From: Limonium bicolor
Taxonomy: Eukaryota; Streptophyta; Magnoliopsida; Caryophyllales; Plumbaginaceae
Direction: 5' to 3'
DNA: 64,000 bases
Assembly: GCA_023374045.1 (NCBI GenBank)
Contig: CM041783.1
Location: 121,831,503-121,895,502, forward strand
Shown here: piece after piece, positions 1-10,560 of the stretch
Layout of the letters: each line of letters begins with the position of its first letter
How positions within the stretch are numbered: position 1 is the first letter of the stretch
Notes under the pieces: model-generated
What the model was told of the DNA's origin: nothing
Databases searched by the model: none
The model's input: only the letters and a program-made list of their open reading frames with translations
Position numbers and translations under genes: made by a program

Positions 1-19
1 ATCAAAAATTATTTCAATT

Positions 20-735
20 TTGCTGGGATTGCGTGAGGAATTTGTGAATGTTAGGGGCAATCTTCTCATGAAGAAGCCTCTCCCAAGTCTTGATTCGGCC
101 TATGTGATAATACTCCAAGAGGAGAGGCAACGAATCAATGGGAGAAGCTCCAGAGAAACCCTAGATGTCTCTTTCGCGAATAACACCAGTAAAGCAGGAA
201 GAGGAAGTAAGTATGGCAAAGCTAAGAGAGATAAGGACGGAACCAGCAAAAAGAACTCCTTGCTTTGCTCACACTGCGGCAAAACCGGTCATCTGAAGAC
301 AGGATGTTTTGAGCTATGCGGATTTCCAGACTGGTGGAAAGGTCCAAAGAATAATGTTTCTGTCAATTTTGCTGATAAAGAGGTGGAAGGTATCAAAGGC
401 CTGTCTGGCCTGAATATCGACAAGCTGAAAAGACTCTACAGCCTTCTTGAGCAAACCGAAAGAATTCCTGAGAAAACCACCTCAAGCAGCAATGTTTCCT
501 CTATCAGAAACGATTCGAATTTCGTAGGTAATATCCTTCCTAAATGCAATAGTTCTTATCATAGATCTTTTAATCAACAATGGCTGATAGACTCTGGTGC
601 TAGTGAACATCTCACCGGCAATCCTTTGTTGTTTAGTAATCAAAAACGTTTTTCCAGTATCCGTCATGTTACCATGCCTAATGGACAGGGTGAAAACCAT
701 CAGTACAGTGGGGTCTGTTCAATTGGCTGATAACT
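20..735 (+). pseudogene. copia gag C-terminal part, zinc knuckle and protease
   Basis: An open frame from 20 to 730 encodes the end of a copia capsid/nucleocapsid polyprotein. The CCHC zinc knuckle (C-X2-C-X4-H-X4-C, CSHCGKTGHLKTGC) lies at 266-307 and would bind RNA during packaging. The aspartic protease active-site motif DSGASEHLTG starts near 586 and would cleave the polyprotein. Just after the protease motif the reading frame shifts: the continuation (VLHVPSFKLSL, typical of the protease/pre-integrase region) is in another frame from about 700 to 1013. The first ATG seen is at 20, but the true gag start is probably upstream of the window. Truncated and frameshifted. Confidence 0.88.
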
Positions 736-1924
736 TCTGTCTTGAAAATGTGCTTCATGTTCCCAGTTTCAAGCTTTCTCTTGCTTCTGTCTGCAGATTA
801 ACTCAGCAAAATAAATGCATTGTTTCTTTTGATTCTAACTTTTGCTATTTGCCAGACCTTACTTGGAAGAGTAAGCAGAGGATTGGGTATCAACTTGACG
901 GTTTATTCTTTTTAGATGCTGATCTGTTGCGTAATACTTTTGGTGGTTGTGAGAATAATGTTTCTTGTTCTGCTTCTAGTAATACATGTAGTGTGAATTT
1001 GGAGATGGCATAGGAGAATGGGACATCCCCCTGTAGAAAAAATGATTCGGATGGGTATTGTGATAAACATGATGTTTCTGATAAGTTTGTTTGTGATGTT
1101 TGCTTTAGAGCTAAAGGTCACCGATTATCCTTCTCTCATTCTAACAATAAATCCAAACATTGTTTTGATCTCATTCATATTGACACTTGGGGTCCTTGCT
1201 CCACTAGTAATCATGATGGTGTCGATATTTCCTCACCATTGTAGACGATGCTAGTAGGTGTATAGGTTATTCTTATGAAGTCTAAATCTGATGCTTCCCA
1301 ACATATACAAAATTTTATCAACATGGTTGAGCGGCAATTCAACAAACTTGTTAAGATTGTGCGCTCCGATAATGCATATGAATTGGGAACATCAAAGTTT
1401 TACAAGACTTTTTTCATAAAAAAGGCATCATCCATCAAACCACATGTGTGTATACCCCTCAACAAAACGGAATTGTCGAAAGAAAGCATCGGTATTTGCT
1501 TGAGACAGCTCGTGCTTTATTTTTTCAATCCGGCCTTAATATTACTTATTGGGGTGAAAACATTCTTATGGCTACCTTCCTTATCAATAGATTGCCATCA
1601 TCTACATTAAATGGATTGTCTCCTTATGAGTGCTTGTATGGGTCTCCTCCTAATTTGAACAATATTAAAACTTTTGGGTCTTTAGTATACCACACAGGAC
1701 CAACTATTCACAAGACAAAATTTGACGACAGAGGGCATCGCGGCGTTTATCTTGGGCCGGACATTTGTAAGAAAGGCCATCGAATTCTCCTTATTAAGGA
1801 AAACAAGATTATAACAAGCCGGGACTTAACCTTCTTTGAAGATATTTTCCTTTGCAGGAACAACCCACCAAGAAGGACCCAGTCGATGAGTCCAATTTTT
1901 CTCCCTTTCTGTTATCATCGATGA
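736..1924 (+). pseudogene. copia pre-integrase and integrase region (decayed)
   Basis: Spread over several frames, this stretch keeps the copia integrase signature. The gag-pre-integrase segment (about 740-1010) ends in a stop at 1011-1013. A zinc-binding HHCC-like part follows (GHPPVEKM, then CDVCFRAKG near 1090-1125). The catalytic core has FDLIHIDTWGP (first Asp, near 1165-1200), RSDNAYEL (second Asp, near 1366) and [11 protein letters not shown] (Glu, near 1460). The CLYGSPPNL...FGS segment near 1630-1680 is the usual downstream region. Integrase would insert the cDNA into chromosomes. At least three frame changes and a stop separate these pieces, so no functional enzyme can be made. Confidence 0.87.
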
Positions 1925-3187
1925 TGACCAAGATGACCGACCAAGCCCACAATCCAGCAAGTCCAAATCCGACGACCACCACTTCCCAATGTTCTGATTC
2001 CTACGACATTTCAGATAACACCACCACGCGTCAAACATCAGAGCCCAACCAACAGATACCAGCGACACAATCTCTGGTACATTGGAGCCCAAGCAAATCA
2101 ACATAGGCGACATCCCTAACGCTGAAGATGTTGAGAACAATAACAATCAAGAGAATCCAGATCTTTCCAGCATCAACAACGTTCAGCCCAATACTATTTC
2201 TGACGATCTGGATGACTCGAACATTCCTTTTGGGCTGGAAAACTCTCGGCGATCCACAAGAAGGAAGAAAATGCCCAGCAAGTTAGCAGATTATGAATGC
2301 TACCAAGCCGGCCATGACGTTTTCACTCAAATTATTTCAACCCGTCTTGAACAACATAAATCCAACCTCTTACCCCAATTAAACTCCATTACCGATTTTA
2401 TCCCATCTCGCATTATATGCTCTCATGTCCGAAATCAGTGCCCTCTTGAGCCATCTTCCTACCAAGAAGCCATGCAACATCCCGAATGGAGAGCAGCTAT
2501 GAATTCTGAACTCCAAGCCCTTGAAGAAAATCACACTTGGACCCTTGTCAAACTCCCAAAAGGGAAAAGATGCATCACATGTCGATGGGGTATCGCACTA
2601 AACACAAAGCCGATGGAACCATTGAACGACACAAAGCCAGATTGGTCGTGCGCGGGTTTACACAAAGAGAAGGAGAAGATTTTCATGAAACATTCTCTCC
2701 CGTCGTCAAAATGACAACAATTCGGGTCTTAGTGAGCGTCGCCATAAAACGACATTGGAAAGTCCATCAACTAGACATCAATAATGCTTTTATCCATGGC
2801 GACCTTCACGAAGAAGAAATCTACATGAAGATTCCCGATGGCTTAACCACCACAACTAACGGCTTAGTGTGCAAATTACAAAAATCCTTATACGGTTTAA
2901 AACAAGCTTCTCGTCAATGGTATGCTAAGCTTTCTTCTACTCTCACTAACCTTGGCTTTGTTCTTTCAGATAACGATCACTCTCTCTTCAAGTGGAAACA
3001 AGATACTTCCATCCTCTTCCTTGGCGTCTATGTCAACGACATCATCTTATGTGGAAATGATGACGCAAAGATTCTTCAAGTCAAAGAAATTCTTCATCAA
3101 TCCTTCAAGATCAAAGATTTGGGCGCTCTTACCTTCTTTCTTGGGCTTGAGTTTCACCATACTTCTGACGGAGTCGGCATCACATAA
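1925..3187 (+). pseudogene. copia pol linker and reverse transcriptase
   Basis: A low-complexity, Asn/Pro/Ser-rich linker (about 1925-2240) leads into the conserved RRSTRRKKMPSKLADY segment. RT proper follows: WRAAMNSELQALEENHTW (about 2490), then in another frame KARLVVRGFTQREGEDF, QLDINNAFIHGDLHEE (the motif with the first catalytic Asp, near 2770-2815), SLYGLKQASRQW, and the active-site box at 3029-3040. That box reads YVND instead of YVDD, so the first Asp of the metal-binding pair is Asn. A TAA at 3185-3187 interrupts the frame where related elements read through. RT would copy element RNA into cDNA; this copy should be dead. Confidence 0.9.
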
Positions 3188-4002
3188 ACCAAAAATTTAC
3201 TTTCGATCTCATCAGAGACTACGACATCACATCCAAGCGCTCAATTGCCAGTCTTCTTGTTCTTGGCACCAAGCTTCAACTTCAAGACGACACCCCTCTA
3301 CCTGATGCTACCAAGTATCGCCGTCTCATTGGAAAATTAAACTACCTCATCAACAACTGTCCTGACATCAATTTCAGCGTCCAACTTTTAAGTCAGTTCA
3401 ATTAACATCCCTGCCAACACCATTGGGATGCTACCATACACGTTCTCCAATACATTAAAGGGACGCTCGGCTACGACATTTTCTTAAATAACACCATTGA
3501 TTATTCTTTATCAGCATATTGCGATTCTGATTGGGCTTCGTGCCCCATTTCTCGCAGGTCCGTGAGTGGATATTACATTCTTTTCGGAGGATCACCTATC
3601 TCTTGGAAATCCAAGAAGCAAGCTTCCGTTTCCATCTCCTCCGCCGAAGCCGAATACCGTGCCCTTCGACGCGTCACGACGGAATTAGCTTGGCTTTCCC
3701 GCCTCCTCAACGAACTCGGCATCAACAACATCACTCCCATACCTGTGAAATGTGACAACAAATCTGCCATCTATATTGCACGAAACCCCGTTCTTCACGA
3801 ACGAACTAAGCACATTGAAATAGACGTCCATTATGTTCGTGATCAGATTAAGGAGGGGCTCATTGATGTCGTCCACATCTCCAACCAGTACCAAAAGGCC
3901 GACATGCTTACTAAGGCTTTAGCAGGGAAAGATTATCGTCAGCAATTAATGACCGTGGGCGTGCTCAACACTTCAAACCTAGCAAAAACCTCTTTTTCCT
4001 AG
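3188..4002 (+). pseudogene. copia RT thumb and RNase H
   Basis: After the stop at 3185 and a frameshift, the RT connection continues (GKLNYLINNCPDINFSV, VLQYIKGTLGYDIFL near 3330-3480) with a further stop at about 3402. RNase H follows: AYCDSDWASCPISRRSVSGY (first Asp, near 3520-3570), ISSAEAEYRAL (Glu, near 3640) and VKCDNKSAIYIARNP (Asp, near 3750), ending at the TAG at 4000-4002. RNase H removes the RNA strand during reverse transcription. The last 440 bases (3562-4002) are still one open frame, and all three acidic residues are visible there or just upstream. Confidence 0.9.
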
Positions 4003-4005
4003 GTT

Positions 4006-4030
4006 GAGGGGGGGGGGGGGGGAGGGAGGG
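4006..4030 (+). other. polypurine tract of the copia element
   Basis: A purine-only tract directly precedes the 3' LTR and contains 15 consecutive G (4008-4022). This is the position of the plus-strand primer in LTR retrotransposons. The G run is unusually long and may be length-variable or misassembled. Confidence 0.85.
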
Positions 4031-4322
4031 TGTTAGGTTTCATTTTACTCATTTACCCCTTCCTCTTATTTTCCCTTCATTAATTGTCTTGTCTATTAGC
4101 CGTTGCTTAATTTCTTGCTAATTACTTTTGTTCCATTAAGCAACGACATAATCCCCTTGTATAAACTCTCCTGATTGGGTTCTTCCCTAGTGAATATACA
4201 GATTACAATTTCTTTCTGCTTTCGTCTTCTCCCGACTCTCTCTCCGTCGCTCTCTCTCAATCTCGCATTCTCTTACTCGATTCATCGCTCATTGTCTCGA
4301 TTCTTCTTCGCCTCTTCTAACA
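4031..4322 (+). repeat. 3' LTR of the copia element (292 bp)
   Basis: Starts TGTTAG right after the polypurine tract and ends CTAACA at 4317-4322, a perfect 6-bp terminal inverted repeat. It contains a TATAAA-like box near 4160 and a CT-rich stretch after it. The five bases after it (TCATT) are the expected target duplication, but the partner copy lies outside the window. Confidence 0.88.
4159..4166 (+). promoter_or_regulatory. TATA box of the copia LTR
   Basis: GTATAAAC within the 3' LTR, followed about 30-45 bases later by a CT-rich region, as expected for the U3/R boundary of a short copia LTR. In the 3' LTR it would drive outward read-through into the Athila LTR. Confidence 0.5.
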
Positions 4323-5307
4323 TCATTCCCTCCATTTTTGCACCCACACTCCACATAATTGATGCCAGTTCAACCAAGGAATTGTTGCACAACCATCCAA
4401 GAGAAGAAAAAGAAGATTTCTGAGGGTGAAGGCTATGTCAAATCTCTCCCTTCTCTTTGTATTTTCTTCTTCATTTCATGGATGTTTGAGTAGTAATCCC
4501 TTCTGTTCTTGGTTGCGATGAAACTCTCCTTGTAACAACATGATCTCTTTAATATAATTCAAGTTCTCATTAAAAGTTTAATCTTCTTGCAACTGAATCT
4601 CGTTATCTACTTGGTTCCTTTGTGCAAATTTTACTTTAGGAAGAAAAATGTGAAGGTAGAATAGGTTAGAAAACTCTTAATGATCTTTTTATTCTCTTCT
4701 ATGATTTAGGAGTTAATATTAAGATTTATGAATTAACCCATTTTCACTCAATCTTCTGTTCATTTTGCGGCATGATATATGCTCAAATTGATAATGAATA
4801 TTGAGTTTCCTGATATCAGACTTGAATCTGGAAATAAAGTTGGCAATATGAACATGCCGGGGGTCTGGTATCCGGCACATTCAAGATCTTTGAATGTGCC
4901 ATGCACAAAGTATCCGACAAGACATCCGACACATTCATTTGTTGGATAAATTCAAATCTTGCAATTTATTTCAGGATCATGTTAATACTTAGGATGAGTG
5001 TAGTTCCGATTCTAGGACAAATCATTGTATATACATCATTTAAATTAGAAAATATTTTTTGTTATTAGTTGGAATTAATGACTATATTTTCCCCCCTTTT
5101 ATTTATAAAGAATTATTAATTACCAAGGCTAGGACTAATTTTCTATACAAGTCCCTAGGGTTCGATATTCTTGGTCTTAATATGCTTCCTTGCTACTTTG
5201 ACCGGGATTTTTGCTACCCGTATTGAGTTGTAGGATTATTTAACATTTTTATTATTTTATTCTTCATTCTTTTGTGTATATATTTTATTACAAATCTTTA
5301 GTTAGCA
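4323..5307 (+). repeat. Athila A 5' LTR, 3' portion
   Basis: Aligns by eye with the complete LTR of element B read on the minus strand (15967-17465). Shared landmarks are the GCGGCAT block near 4770, CCGGCACATTCAA blocks near 4880, the shared block that starts with ACCAAGGCTAGGACT near 5123, and the end TTTAGTTAGCA at 5297-5307. By comparison with B, roughly the first 500 bp of this LTR are missing because the copia element was inserted at 4322/4323. Confidence 0.85.
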
Positions 5308-5310
5308 AAA

Positions 5311-5328
5311 TGGCGCCGTTGCCGGGAC
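5311..5328 (+). other. primer binding site of Athila A (Asp-tRNA type)
   Basis: TGGCGCCGTTGCCGGGAC, three bases after the LTR end. It matches the canonical Athila primer site complementary to the 3' end of tRNA-Asp over nearly its whole length. Primes minus-strand cDNA synthesis. Confidence 0.88.
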
Positions 5329-5429
5329 TTGGAATTAGTCCAAGTCCTAAAATTGGTAATCGCCTTATTCTCTATATTTTATTCTTTATTCTTTAAATTT
5401 CATTCGTTCATTTGTATTTCATATAATTT

Positions 5430-5840
5430 TTGAACATGCCGGACAGGGTGCCGGGTAAGTCCACCCCGGCATTATTGGAGGAAGTCCGCGCCGGGTATTA
5501 TGTTCCCGGCAATATGTCCGACATACGTTTTTTTTGCATTTAGTGTCCGTTAAATTTTTTGTTTCGGCTCTTTTCTATTTATTTGGATGGGCCGTGTCTG
5601 ATCCCGGGTATTATGATCCGGCACATTCGGAGGAAGTCCGATGCCGGACACTATGCTTCCGGCACTTCACCCTGCATGTTCTTCAATTATGTAAATAGTT
5701 TCCACCGAATGTTAATTATGAGTTGTTTCGGGTATTAGTTATTTCAAACGTGCCGTGTAGGATGCCGGGTGCCTTGATTTGGCACATTCAGAGGAACTCT
5801 AACGCCGGACACTGCGTCTCCGGCATGCTACCCGGCGCAT
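5430..5840 (+). repeat. inverted-repeat (hairpin) cluster in the Athila A leader
   Basis: Repeated GCCGGA/TCCGGC words form short stems. Clear examples are TGCCGGA 5642-5648 with TCCGGCA 5658-5664, and GCCGGA 5804-5809 with TCCGGC 5819-5824, both with a 9-nt loop. More degenerate units lie near 5437-5510 and 5600-5625. Corresponding units occur in element B (15620-15870) and in both LTRs. Confidence 0.75.
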
Positions 5841-5921
5841 TCAACTTAGCATTTTTTTCTTTTATATGATTTTCTCCCTCTTATAATTTTCTCACCCTTT
5901 GTCCAAACTTTGTACTCAGCG

Positions 5922-6081
5922 ATGCCTAGAAAACATTGGATGGCTAAGTTGCAAAGTGGGGAGTCCAGGCTTTTTTCATTTTCTGCATATTTATGTGTTA
6001 ATGAACTGAACCCCCATACAGGGGTAGAGATTTTTATTAGGAGGAAGAAGTTAAAACAGCCCTCGCCTACCACCACCTAAG
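5922..6081 (+). pseudogene. small conserved ORF upstream of Athila A gag
   Basis: An ATG at 5922 opens a frame of about 52 codons containing NELNPHTGVEIFIRRKKLKQ before a stop. Element B carries the counterpart (NEPNPRTGVEIFIKRKKLKL) in an 80-codon frame at 15219-15461. Shared protein-like similarity with conservative changes (H/R, R/K) hints that this leader segment was once translated. I do not recognise a domain. It may be an upstream ORF, an N-terminal gag extension, or only conserved leader sequence. Confidence 0.4.
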
Positions 6082-6377
6082 AACCACATCACGCATGAGG
6101 GTTCTGCCTGTGGAAGAGCTTAGAAGGAGATTATGGGCATCTTCACCAATTGAATTCACAGGAGGGACCCCACCTATGCGATTTTTACTAGTATAGTCAG
6201 GCGTACTAGGTTTAGGGCTATCTTTTAGTTTTATTTTAGTATCTTTTATATGTTATTATGTAATGACAATGATATTTCCTTTTTAATAAAAGCATATATT
6301 AGTGATTACATATCTCTTCATGTTACATAAAAACATTCCTTTTGTCAACTCTTAGGTACTTGCCTTCCTTAAAGTGA

Positions 6378-7671
6378 ATGCTTCTTCGATCACACGGTCT
6401 TTCTGACGAAGTAAATAACTATGATCTTGAGATCGAGAGAACACTTCTTCAAGCCTTAAGACAAAGGAAGAACCGACCTTACACACAAGGAGATCCAAGT
6501 ACCTCCAGCGAGATGGCAACAATGCGCAACATCAATAGGCCCTCTAACCAAGGCCAAAAGCCGGCCATCAATCTCCCTCATCTTCCTCCAGCCAATTATG
6601 ATGAATGGAAGAAGTTGAAGTCGTATCATCAAATCCGTTGTGTCAAGGAGTTGGGAATGTTTGATGGTTCCAACCCAGATGAAGCATTTCTCCACGTAAC
6701 GAAGTTCCTGCAGCATGTTAATAGCCTCACCGCTACTGACGTTCTCTTCTCTTGCTGTATGCCCGTCTCTCTCTCTTTTCCCTCATAGTCTCACAGGAAT
6801 CGCAAGCAAATGGTACCACAGTCTGACGCCAAACACCATCTCCACGTGGGACGACATGGCAACTAAGGTCTACGACAAGTTCCTACCACCAAGTCGCACT
6901 TTGGAAATGATCGCCAAAATCTATAACTTCAAGCAACCTGGATCAGAAAACATTTGTGAAGCTTGGGATAGATTTAAGGGGTTACTTCTGAAATGTCCCC
7001 ACCATGGTCTCACAAAGGAGCAACTCTCTCAGTTGTTCTATAAAGGGCTCGTGAACCAATGCAAGGCAATGGTGTTGTCCTCCCTCAGCGTTGACATCCT
7101 GAAGAAACCAGGGGAATAATTTCTGGACAGGATTGAATCTCTTTGCGAGGAAATTCGCGACTGGGCCACAGGTTGGACAAGAGGCAACACTCCAGGTTTG
7201 TACCATATTGGAGAAAGTGATAACAAATTTGAAAATCTAATGAAGAGTCACGAGAAATTACTAGAGAGCACTGCTCAACCGTTCGCAAAGGTAAGTTCTC
7301 TACAAAAAGTCGTGGAGCAACTGGCTATGAGTTTTCTCCCTCCACAGGCAAATATGGTTAATACAAGACCACCCGCTTAGGTAACTAGCTCTTTTATGTT
7401 TTCTTTACCACCTTTTGACGTGTCTTGTACACAGTGTGGTGAACCACATGATTTAGAGCAATGTCCTGAGTTGCAAGAACTTAAAGCATCTGAGGAGGTG
7501 AACTATGTCACCAACAATCAAGGGTACATGCAACCTTGGCAAAGAGGTGCCCAACCACCCCAAAACTTTCAAAACAATTCCGGCTATCAAGGAGGTCAGA
7601 GGCAATTCTCACAAACTCCTTATAACAGAGTGCCTTCTCACCAATCACCCCCCCAACCCCCATCCATTTAG
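6378..7671 (+). pseudogene. Athila A gag
   Basis: Begins MLLRSHGLSDEV at 6378. Retrotransposon gag (capsid) motifs include KELGMFDGSNPDEA, ASKWYHSLTPNTISTWDDM and NICEAWDRFKGLLLKCPHHG (about 6640-7010). A nucleocapsid zinc knuckle CTQCGEPHDLEQC (C-X2-C-X3-H-X4-C) lies near 7427-7465, followed by a Gln/Asn/Pro-rich tail. Gag packages element RNA into virus-like particles. The frame shifts near 6750-6790, there are stops at about 7118 and 7378, and the reading ends at 7671. Element B has the same N-terminus at 15068 on the minus strand. Confidence 0.85.
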
Positions 7672-7679
7672 AAGCGGAG

Positions 7680-8760
7680 ATGGCAGAGATGAGGATATGA
7701 TGAAGGCCATCATGAATAAATCCAGAGATACGCAAGAAGATATCTCCGCCCTTCGCAAGGATAAAAAATCCTTGCAGTCTCAACTCCAACAAATCCTTAC
7801 TTAACCCTGGCCTCCTGGCCATTTACCCTCCTATACTCAACTGAATCCAAGGGAGCATGCTAAGTCAGTGCTCGTTGAGAGTAAAGATACAAGTGCCATC
7901 ACTCTCAGAAGTGGAAGGGAAGTAAGTAAAAATAAAGAAAATGAAAAAGAAAAGCAAGTGATTCCGGGTAATATGGAGAAAATAATGCCTTTTGTATCAC
8001 CTCAGGGGACACATGCCCCTACTTCTTCTCCCTCTACTTCTAACACTGCATCTAATGACTTCTCTCCTCTTAATAGCAATCTTCCAATGAAAAATTACCA
8101 TTCCCTACTAGGCTCAAGTAAAAGCATATGAATGAGCAATTTAAGAAATTTCTGGGTATATTTAAACATTTAACCATTGATATTCCTTTGATAGATGCAC
8201 TAAACAGATGCCCACCTATGCTAAGTTCCTTAAAGAACTTGTGAGCAACAAGAGACAAATGGAAGAAGTAAGATGGTCACACTGACAGAAGAGTGCTCAG
8301 TGGCCCTTGTACGCTCAATGCCATCCAAACAGAAAGATCTTGGACTACCGATTGTTCCTTGCTGCATTGGAGATATCGATTGTGGCCATGGGTTATGTGA
8401 CCTGGGCACAAGCATTAACATTATGCCATATTCCATATTTACACGGATTCACGGTAGTCAATTGAAGCCGGTCTCATTCGGCCTCCAACTGGCGGATCGA
8501 TCCTCAATCCAACCAATGGCTATGGTTGAGAACTTAGTGGTGGGGTGGATAAGTTCATTTTCCCAGCCGACTTTGTGGTGCTGGACATCAGTGAGGACAC
8601 TGAGGTTCCTCTGATTCTTGGATGACCATTCCTGAGCATTGCACGAGCAGTCATCGACGTCTATGATGGCAAGGTGACCTTCTGATTCGAGGACGAGAAT
8701 GTTGAATTTAATATGGCCAAGATGATAAGAAAAGTGCCTCCGCCCATGTTATGTGCTGTA
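7680..8760 (+). pseudogene. Athila A gag-pol junction and aspartic protease
   Basis: The motif ITLRSGRE (near 7900), a hallmark of the Athila protease upstream region, is followed by a Ser/Pro-rich linker and, from about 8273, the protease itself: LPIVPCCIGDIDC then CDLGTSINIMPYSIF, in which DLG stands at the usual DTG/DSG active-site position. Stops near 7803, 8129 and 8612 and several frame changes break it. The protease would cut the gag-pol polyprotein. From 8610 to 8990 only short matches remain. Confidence 0.75.
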
Positions 8761-8995
8761 TTGGTCCATTAGCGGATGGCGAAAATGAATTTCTAACCGA
8801 CAACGAGGTATTTGCCATCTCATCTGCCACACCACACATGAACTGGAGGCCTTAGAGCAAGTCATGGTATCAGCGATCGAATAGTCCCCACTAAAAGATT
8901 TCAAATCTGTCATTGACCAACTCAATGGTGGCAGACCAAAGAAAGCAAATTACAGGCCACCATTAGAGAGGCTCGATCGCCCACCACAAAAAGTC

Positions 8996-10560
8996 ATGCC
9001 CTCCATCAAACAACCACCAAAGGTAACGCTTAAAGAACTTCCATCTGATATGATTTCCTCCATCTACCACTCTCAATCTCTCCCTGTTATTATTTCCCCA
9101 CTTTTTACTCCTGAGCAAGAAGCCAAACTTTTAGGGGTGCTAGGAAATCACAAGAAAGCCATAGGTTGGAGTTTGGCTGGTTTAAAAGGGAGTGACCCTA
9201 GCTTCTGTACCCATCGTATCTGTATGGAGGAAACCACAAACCCATGAGGCAAGCTCAGTGAAGGTTGAATCCCAACCTAAAAGAAGTTGTCAAACATGAG
9301 GTTCTCAAATTATTAGACGCTGGTATCATATACCCAATTTATGATAGCCCTTGGGTAAGCCCTGTCCAGGTGGTACCCAAGAAGGGTGGGATAGAAGCAG
9401 TTCCAAATGAAAAAGGGAAGTTGATCCCCTAAAGAAAAACAACGGGGTGGCGCATGTGCATTGATTATAGGAAGTTAAATTTAGCCACCCGAAAAGATCA
9501 CTTCCCCCTGCTCTTTATAGATCAAATGTTGGAAATGCTGGCAGGGCAAGAATTTTATTGTTTCCTCGACGGGTATTCAGGGTATTTTCAGATCCCAATT
9601 TCACCTGAGGATCAGGAGAAGACCACCTTCACCTGTCCTTATGGTACCTTTGCATATACTCGAATGCCTTTTAGGCTTTGCAATGCACTTGTTACTTTCC
9701 AACGTTGTATGTAGGCAATTTTCGCTGATTTTATTGAAAAGGGTATTGAAGTATTTATGGATGATTTCAGTGTCTATGGCCCTACTTTTGATGAATGTTT
9801 GCAGCAACTAGATCTAATTTTAGCCAGGTGTGATGAAACTAATTTGGTGCTGAGTTGGGAAAAATGCCACTTCATGGTAAAGGAGGGCATTGTTCTGGGC
9901 CACCGAGTATCTAAGACCAGGATTGAAGTCTACTAGGCCAAGGTCGAGGTTATTAAGAAGATTCCGCCCCCACCACAGTCAAAGAAGTCCGAGCATTCTT
10001 GGGTCATGCTGGCTTTTACCGTAGATTCATCGCTGACTTCTCGAAGATAGCAAAACCCTTGAGTGATCTATTGGCAAAAGACAAGAGGTTCGAATTCACA
10101 GAAGAATGCTTGGAGGCTTTCAAAATCATCAAAGAGAAATTGGTTTCAGCCCCTGTAGTTGTCGCCCCTGATTGGTCCCTTCCCTTCGAGATCATGTGCG
10201 ACGCAAGCGACTACGCTATTGGAGCTACACTCTGCCAAAGAAAAAGACAAGGTGTTGAGGATTATTACGTATGCAAGCAAGACTCTTGTGGATGCCCAAA
10301 GAACTATACTACCATAGAAAAAGCTTCTTGCGGTTGTCTTCGCCCTTGACAAATTCCGCTCTTATTTATGGGGAAGTGAAGTAATAGTACACACCGACCA
10401 TTCCGTCCTGAAATACCTGTTTACAAAGGCAGACACTAAGCCAAGATTGTTACGCTGGATTTTGTTGCTACAAGAGTTTGATGTGCTGGTTTTGGACAAG
10501 AAAGGGTGCCACAATGGTGTAGCTGGTCACCTCTCTCGTATAGAAAGACCTTATGACAGA
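8996..10560 (+). pseudogene. Athila A reverse transcriptase and RNase H
   Basis: RT is recognisable from KVTLKELPSDM (about 9020) through [19 protein letters not shown] (9454), [11 protein letters not shown] (catalytic Asp) and TRMPFRLCNALVTFQRCM, to a stop at 9712-9714; it resumes with VFMDDFSVYGP at 9748-9780 (MDD active site intact). The connection [16 protein letters not shown] (about 10005) leads to RNase H with CDASDYAIGATL (about 10195), a damaged TIEK segment, HTDHSVLKYL (about 10390) and [14 protein letters not shown]. Stops at 9712, 9934 and elsewhere plus frame changes inactivate it. Confidence 0.9.

Larger units (their letters stand above)
1..4322 (+). mobile_element. Ty1/copia LTR retrotransposon, 5' part outside the window
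   Basis: The domain order gag - protease - integrase - RT - RNase H is diagnostic of Ty1/copia (Pseudoviridae-type) elements. It is followed by a G-rich polypurine tract and a 292-bp 3' LTR. The 5' LTR and the start of gag lie before base 1. The coding region is broken by several frameshifts and stop codons and the RT active site is altered, so this copy is not autonomous. It lies inside the 5' LTR of the Athila element that resumes at 4323, so it is younger than that element. Confidence 0.93.
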
